DNA from: Xenophilus sp. L33
GTDB taxonomy: Bacteria > Pseudomonadota > Gammaproteobacteria > Burkholderiales > Burkholderiaceae_C
Length of the DNA stretch: 64,000 bases
NCBI RefSeq assembly: GCF_009765735.1
Contig: NZ_LMUW01000054.1
Location: forward strand, 39,934 to 103,933
Reading direction: 5' to 3'
Below, piece after piece: positions 60,503 through 64,000 of the stretch (position 1 is the stretch's first letter; each line of letters starts with the position of its first letter). Below the pieces are notes generated by a model, which was not told where the DNA came from, ran no database searches, and saw nothing but the letters and a program-made list of their open reading frames with translations. The position numbers were made by a program, and so were the translations under genes.

Positions 60503-61426
60503 ATGGCAGTAGCGCTCTTGCAGGCGATCATCAGCGGGCTGGCGGTGGGCGGCGCCTATGCGCTGGTCGCGCTGGGCTTCAGCATCACCTTCACCACCAC
60601 CAAGACGCTGAATTTCTCGCACGGGGAATTCGTCTCGGCCGGCGCCTTCATCGGCATGAGCGCCCTGTTCCTGGTGCTCGGCCTGCCGGTGGGGTCGACC
60701 ACCTTCGGCGACGCGCTGCCGGGCTCCGGCGCGCAGCTGCTGGCGCTGGCCGCGGCGCTCGGCGTCATGGGCCTGCTCGGCTGGCTGCTCTACGCGGTCG
60801 GCGTGCGGCCCTTCGCCGGGCGTCCGGGCATGGCCTGGGTGATGAGCACGCTGGGCTTCGGCGTGATCCTGCAGAGCATCGGCCTGGCCATCTGGGGGCC
60901 CAAGCCGGTGGTGGTGCCGGGTCCGGTCGGCGACGCGGTGATCCGCGTGCTCGGCGTCGGCATCCGGCCGCAGGAACTGCTGACGCTGGTGGTCACGGTG
61001 GCGGTCATGTTCGCCTTCGACCGCGTCATGAACCGCACCATGGTCGGCAAGGCGATGCGCGCGGTCGCGGCCAACGGCAACGTCGCCAGCCTCATGGGCA
61101 TCAACACCAACGCGGTGATGATCGGCGCCTTCGTGATCAGCTCGGCGCTGGCCGGCCTCTCGGGCTTCCTCTTGGCGCCGATCGCGCAGGCCTCGCTCTT
61201 CATGGGCCTCACCGTCGGGCTCAAGGGCTTCTCGGGCGCGATGATCGGCGGCCTCAGCAATCCGCGCGGCTGCGTCATCGGCGGCTTCGTGCTCGGCGTC
61301 TTCGAGTCGCTGGTCAACCTGTGGCAGGCGCAGTGGCGCGAGATCGCGGTCTTCGCGCTGGTGATCCTGGTGCTGGCATTCCGTCCGACCGGCCTCTTCG
61401 GCCGCCCGCTGGTGGAAAAGGTATGA
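60503..61426 (+). CDS. Branched-chain-type ABC transporter permease, LivH family (307 aa)
   Basis: About eight transmembrane segments and the LivH patterns LNFSHGEFVSAGAF near residue 38 and LKGFSGAMIGGLSNPRGCVIGGFVLGVFE near 250. It forms half of the membrane channel with the LivM part of the next gene, which it overlaps by four bases (ATGA). The C-terminus ends TGLFGRPLVEKV, as usual for LivH. Confidence 0.93.
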   Translation: MAVALLQAIISGLAVGGAYALVALGFSITFTTTKTLNFSHGEFVSAGAFIGMSALFLVLGLPVGSTTFGDALPGSGAQLLALAAALGVMGLLGWLLYAVGVRPFAGRPGMAWVMSTLGFGVILQSIGLAIWGPKPVVVPGPVGDAVIRVLGVGIRPQELLTLVVTVAVMFAFDRVMNRTMVGKAMRAVAANGNVASLMGINTNAVMIGAFVISSALAGLSGFLLAPIAQASLFMGLTVGLKGFSGAMIGGLSNPRGCVIGGFVLGVFESLVNLWQAQWREIAVFALVILVLAFRPTGLFGRPLVEKV

Positions 61427-63195
61427 ATCGCGCGCGCCATCCCCTGGGCGTGGTGGTCGTGGCGGCCGCGCTGGTCGGCCTGACCTCGCTGCTCGGCAAC
61501 GACTACTACCTGCGCATCGTCTTCATGATGTGCGTCTACTACCTCTGCGCGGCCGGCATGAACGTGCTGGTGGGCTATGCCGGGCAGAAGTCGCTCGGCC
61601 AGGCCGGCCTCTTCGCCGCCGGCGCCTACGCGGTGGCGCTGCTGACCGCCAAGGCCGACATGAACCCGTGGCTGGCACTGGTCGCGGCGGCCGCGATCTC
61701 CGGCGTCTGCGGCGTGCTCATCGCGCTGCCCTCGCTGCGCGTGAAGGGCCCCTACCTCGCGATGGTCACGCTGTCCTTCGGCATCGTGGTCGAGAAGCTG
61801 GTGAGCGAATGGACCGACGTCTTCGGTGGCGCCGAAGGCATCTACGGCATCAAGTCGCTGACCTGGAACGACCAGCCCTTCACGATGACGCAATGGGTCT
61901 GGTTCGGCATCGTGCTGTGCGCGGTCACGCACCTCCTGCTGCGCAACCTGCTGCAGGGCCGCTTCGGCCGCGCCCTGCAGTCGCTGCAGGCCGACGAGAT
62001 CGCGTCCGCCTCGGTCGGCGTCCGGGTCTACCGCGCCAAGGTGATCGCCTTCGTGGTGGCCGCCGTGACCTGCGGCATCGCCGGCGCGCTGGTGGCGCAG
62101 CAGAACCAGTACATCAACTCCGACTTCATCAACTTCAACCTGTCGATCTTCATCCTGCTGCTGGTGCTCTTCGGCGGCGCGGGCTCGATGTACGGCCCGC
62201 TGGTGGGCACCATCGTGCTGACGGTGATCGACGCGGCCCTGGCGCAGTGGCCGTCGGTGCAGCACTTCCTGTATGGCTTCCTGCTGCTGTTCGCGCTCTA
62301 TGCGATGCCCAACGGCGTGGTGGGCCTGATCGCGAAGTGGTTCCGACGCACCGCCGACGCACCGCCGTCGGGCACCGGCCAGCCGGAGGCCACCCGCATC
62401 GGCCCGGGCGGCGAAGGCGAGCTGCTGGTGGTGCAGGGCGTGACCAAGTCCTACGGCGGCGTCAAGCCGGCGCAGGACGTGTCCTTCCGCCTGCAGCGCG
62501 GCCACATCCATGCGCTGATCGGCCCGAACGGCGCCGGCAAGAGCACCATGATCAACATGCTCACCGGCATCGTGGAGCCGAGCGCGGGCTCGATCCGCTT
62601 CCTCGACCGCGAGGTGGCCGGCCAGCCGGTGCACAGCATCTGCTGCATGGGCATGGGCCGCACCTTCCAGAACCTGCGCCTCTTCGCCGACCTGTCGGTG
62701 CTCGACAACGTCATGCTGGGCCGCCACAGCCGCATGACCAACGGCTTCTTCGCCTCGCTCGCGGCCCTGCCCAGCGCACGCCGGCAGGAAGCCGCGACCC
62801 ACGCGCGGGCCCTGCAGCTGCTCGACCTGGTCGGCCTGTCGCACCTGGCGCAGCATCCGGCCGGCAGCCTCGCCTATGGGCTGCAGCGGCGGGTCGAGCT
62901 GGCGCGCGCCCTGGCGACCGAGCCGCAGCTGCTGCTGCTCGACGAGCCGGCGGCCGGCCTCAATCCGCAGGAGACCTTCGAGCTGGGGCAGCTGCTGGTG
63001 CGCATCGGCCGCTGCGGCGTGAGCATCCTGATGGTCGAGCATCACATGGACCTGGTGATGTCGGTGTCCGACCACGTGATCGTGCTCGACTACGGCATCA
63101 AGATCGCCGAGGGCAAGCCGGCCGAGGTGCAATGCAACCCGCGCGTGGTCGAGGCCTATCTCGGGGTCGACGAGCCCGAGCTGGCGACCGCCTGA
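61423..63195 (+). CDS. Fused ABC transporter permease-ATPase, LivM-LivG (590 aa)
   Basis: Residues 1-305 are a LivM permease (GYAGQKSLGQAGLFAAGAYA near 50, PSLRVKGPYLAMVTLSFGIV near 104 and VLFGGAGSMYGPLVGT near 250). After a Gly/Pro-rich linker (about 312-330) comes a LivG ATPase with Walker A GPNGAGKST at 367-375, signature LAYGLQRRVELARALA near 485 and Walker B LLLLDEP near 503, followed by the LivG-type helix. This fusion makes one permease half bring its own ATPase; together with LivH and LivF it forms a complete importer. Confidence 0.92.
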   Translation: MNRARHPLGVVVVAAALVGLTSLLGNDYYLRIVFMMCVYYLCAAGMNVLVGYAGQKSLGQAGLFAAGAYAVALLTAKADMNPWLALVAAAAISGVCGVLIALPSLRVKGPYLAMVTLSFGIVVEKLVSEWTDVFGGAEGIYGIKSLTWNDQPFTMTQWVWFGIVLCAVTHLLLRNLLQGRFGRALQSLQADEIASASVGVRVYRAKVIAFVVAAVTCGIAGALVAQQNQYINSDFINFNLSIFILLLVLFGGAGSMYGPLVGTIVLTVIDAALAQWPSVQHFLYGFLLLFALYAMPNGVVGLIAKWFRRTADAPPSGTGQPEATRIGPGGEGELLVVQGVTKSYGGVKPAQDVSFRLQRGHIHALIGPNGAGKSTMINMLTGIVEPSAGSIRFLDREVAGQPVHSICCMGMGRTFQNLRLFADLSVLDNVMLGRHSRMTNGFFASLAALPSARRQEAATHARALQLLDLVGLSHLAQHPAGSLAYGLQRRVELARALATEPQLLLLDEPAAGLNPQETFELGQLLVRIGRCGVSILMVEHHMDLVMSVSDHVIVLDYGIKIAEGKPAEVQCNPRVVEAYLGVDEPELATA

Positions 63196-63212
63196 GCCAC
63201 GAGGAAGAGACG

Positions 63213-63923
<711 letters not shown>

Positions 63924-63950
63924 ATCCCACCCCACATACAGGACCCACCG

Positions 63951-64000
63951 ATGACCGCCACCAAGAAATTCGCCAGCCAGGCCGACCTCGAAGAAAAGAA
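63951..64000 (+). CDS. Start of a further gene, cut by the window end
   Basis: Only MTATKKFASQADLEEK can be read. It follows livF by 27 bases on the same strand and would be part of the same operon. I recall MBL-fold hydrolases in similar clusters with such N-termini, but sixteen residues do not allow a family call. Confidence 0.45.
   Translation, partial: MTATKKFASQADLEEK

Noticed and set aside
60790..63132. 780-codon minus-strand frame over the ABC transporter
   Set aside because: Antisense shadow rich in His, Gln and Asp; the plus strand encodes complete LivH and LivM-LivG proteins.

Overview
The window is a GC-rich stretch with very short intergenic gaps, many ATGA/GTGA stop-start overlaps and a large number of Bug-type (TctC-like) periplasmic receptors. 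It also carries many CaiB/BaiF CoA-transferases, acyl-CoA dehydrogenases and IclR/LysR regulators. This combination points to a soil or water betaproteobacterium of the Burkholderiales, most likely Comamonadaceae (a Variovorax, Ramlibacter or Comamonas type); that placement is inference. No rRNA, tRNA, CRISPR array, transposase or integrase was recognised.

Layout. 1-1.3 kb: a cut-off unrecognised gene behind a cupin gene. 1.4-12.1 kb: ordinary genes: a LysR regulator, a Tat-exported Gfo/Idh oxidoreductase, glycogen debranching enzyme GlgX, a lipoprotein, a PQ-loop membrane protein, a two-component pair, an NlpC/P60-like protein, a type II NADH dehydrogenase and a DUF427 protein. 12.2-33 kb: a large catabolic region of unknown substrate. 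It holds an aldehyde dehydrogenase, an MBL hydrolase, two Bug receptors, a DUF2889 protein, two acyl-CoA dehydrogenases, a ThDP enzyme, a two-gene dehydratase, an HMG-CoA-lyase-type enzyme, a CoA-transferase, an IclR regulator, an MmgE/PrpD protein, a GMC oxidoreductase, an amino-acid-type binding protein, an alpha/beta hydrolase, an EthD protein and a glutaredoxin-DinB fusion. Its promoters share a 19-bp inverted repeat, TGCGAAT-N5-ATTCGCA, and a second element, ATTCGCAYAGCAAAT, so it looks like one regulon, probably under the IclR gene in its middle. 33-38.2 kb: a Nudix gene and a LysR-controlled acyl-CoA dehydrogenase / Bug receptor / CoA-transferase operon.

38.2-43.8 kb: a complete terephthalate operon in the order tphC-tphA2-tphA3-tphB-tphA1 with a divergent IclR gene (tphR). 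The oxygenase alpha subunit carries all Rieske and mononuclear iron ligands and arginines at positions 309 and 390, the two positions I recall as carboxylate-binding in the characterised enzyme. The product would be protocatechuate; no ring-cleavage gene for it lies here.

43.8-50.8 kb: an MFS exporter, a small membrane protein, and then a visibly less GC-rich block. The block holds a small phosphatase-like protein, a spermidine-synthase-like protein, a 588-residue metallophosphoesterase with an unassigned C-terminal half, and two acyltransferase-like proteins. It looks horizontally acquired. 50.8-55.7 kb: a LacI regulator with two operators exactly 100 bp apart, diverging from an intradiol (hydroxyquinol-type) dioxygenase gene that is frameshifted in a C-run, then a BKACE enzyme, a zinc-free MDR oxidoreductase and a Bug receptor. 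55.7-64 kb: an IclR regulator diverging from a flavoprotein dehydrogenase, an SDR and a branched-chain-amino-acid-type ABC transporter in which permease LivM is fused to ATPase LivG. The window ends just inside the next gene.

Taken together the window is mostly a run of substrate-specific catabolic modules. Each one has its own regulator, its own periplasmic receptor or transporter, and enzymes for ring attack or CoA-dependent degradation.
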